Shown here in pieces: positions 32,519 to 32,553 of a DNA stretch of 32,553 nt (its first letter is position 1; each line of letters begins with the position of its first letter). The notes below the pieces were generated by a model, which worked only from the letters and a program-made list of their open reading frames with translations, was not told the DNA's origin and made no database searches. A program made the position numbers and the translations under genes. Source of the DNA: an uncultured bacterium (GTDB lineage: Bacteria; Krumholzibacteriota; Krumholzibacteriia; LZORAL124-64-63); contig CAIWHK010000056.1 in assembly GCA_903912525.1 (NCBI GenBank), forward strand, positions 1 through 32,553, in the 5' to 3' direction.

Positions 32519-32553
32519 CTAGGACGGGTAGAGCCAGCGCGAGATGCGCCCGC
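32519..32553 (-). CDS. C-terminal end of the gene upstream of the fumarase beta subunit (probably the alpha subunit)
   Basis: Only the last ten codons are in the window, read on the minus strand as GRISRWLYPS and a TAG stop whose bases belong to the TAGGAGG ribosome site of the beta-subunit gene. The sequence is too short to identify on its own. Position 12 bases before the beta-subunit gene makes the alpha subunit of class I fumarase the natural guess. Confidence 0.4.
   Translation of the reverse strand, partial: GRISRWLYPS

Overview
This 32.5 kb window is GC-rich chromosomal DNA (by eye roughly two thirds G+C or more) from a Gram-negative bacterium. A lipid A-type acyltransferase, an outer-membrane beta-barrel exporter, lipoproteins and a chain-length (Wzz-type) protein imply an outer membrane. 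The gene mix (a HEAT-repeat/cyclophilin fusion, an HDOD protein, a small secreted protein of no recognised family, a glutamine synthetase lacking the usual adenylylation segment) does not match a well-studied model genome. It would suit an uncultured GC-rich lineage, for example in the FCB superphylum or a Deltaproteobacteria-like group, but that placement is inference. No tRNA, rRNA, insertion sequence, prophage, CRISPR array or origin was seen. Genes are densely packed on both strands in short operons separated by hairpin terminators.

Left part (1-10.6 kb): the end of a HEAT/cyclophilin protein; a NatAB-type ABC transporter operon (minus); a divergent OmpR-type response regulator and histidine kinase operon (plus); a lipid A acyltransferase (minus) divergent from a DJ-1/PfpI protein (plus); and alanyl-tRNA synthetase (minus).

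Middle (10.7-21.4 kb): a tightly overlapping four-gene operon that looks like a compact poly-N-acetylglucosamine (Pga-like) exopolysaccharide system: PgaD-like membrane protein, PgaC-like GT2 synthase, TPR plus beta-barrel outer-membrane protein, and PgaB-like deacetylase. It is followed by glutamine synthetase, a YfcH-type SDR protein, a crotonase-fold protein lacking both usual catalytic glutamates, a small secreted protein, and a secreted S9 peptidase.

Right part (21.4-32.5 kb): a MalY/PatB-type PLP enzyme translationally coupled to a LOG-like Rossmann protein; an HDOD protein with a degenerate receiver-like tail; DNA polymerase IV divergent from a pirin / SRAP / transaldolase-like operon; a class I aminotransferase; a tandem-FKBP lipoprotein; a Wzz-type polysaccharide co-polymerase; and the class I fumarase beta subunit, with what is probably the last codons of the alpha subunit at the edge.

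Several intergenic regions carry clear sigma70-like promoters (TTGnnn, 17 bp, TAnnnT-like). They help decide translation starts and show which genes form operons.
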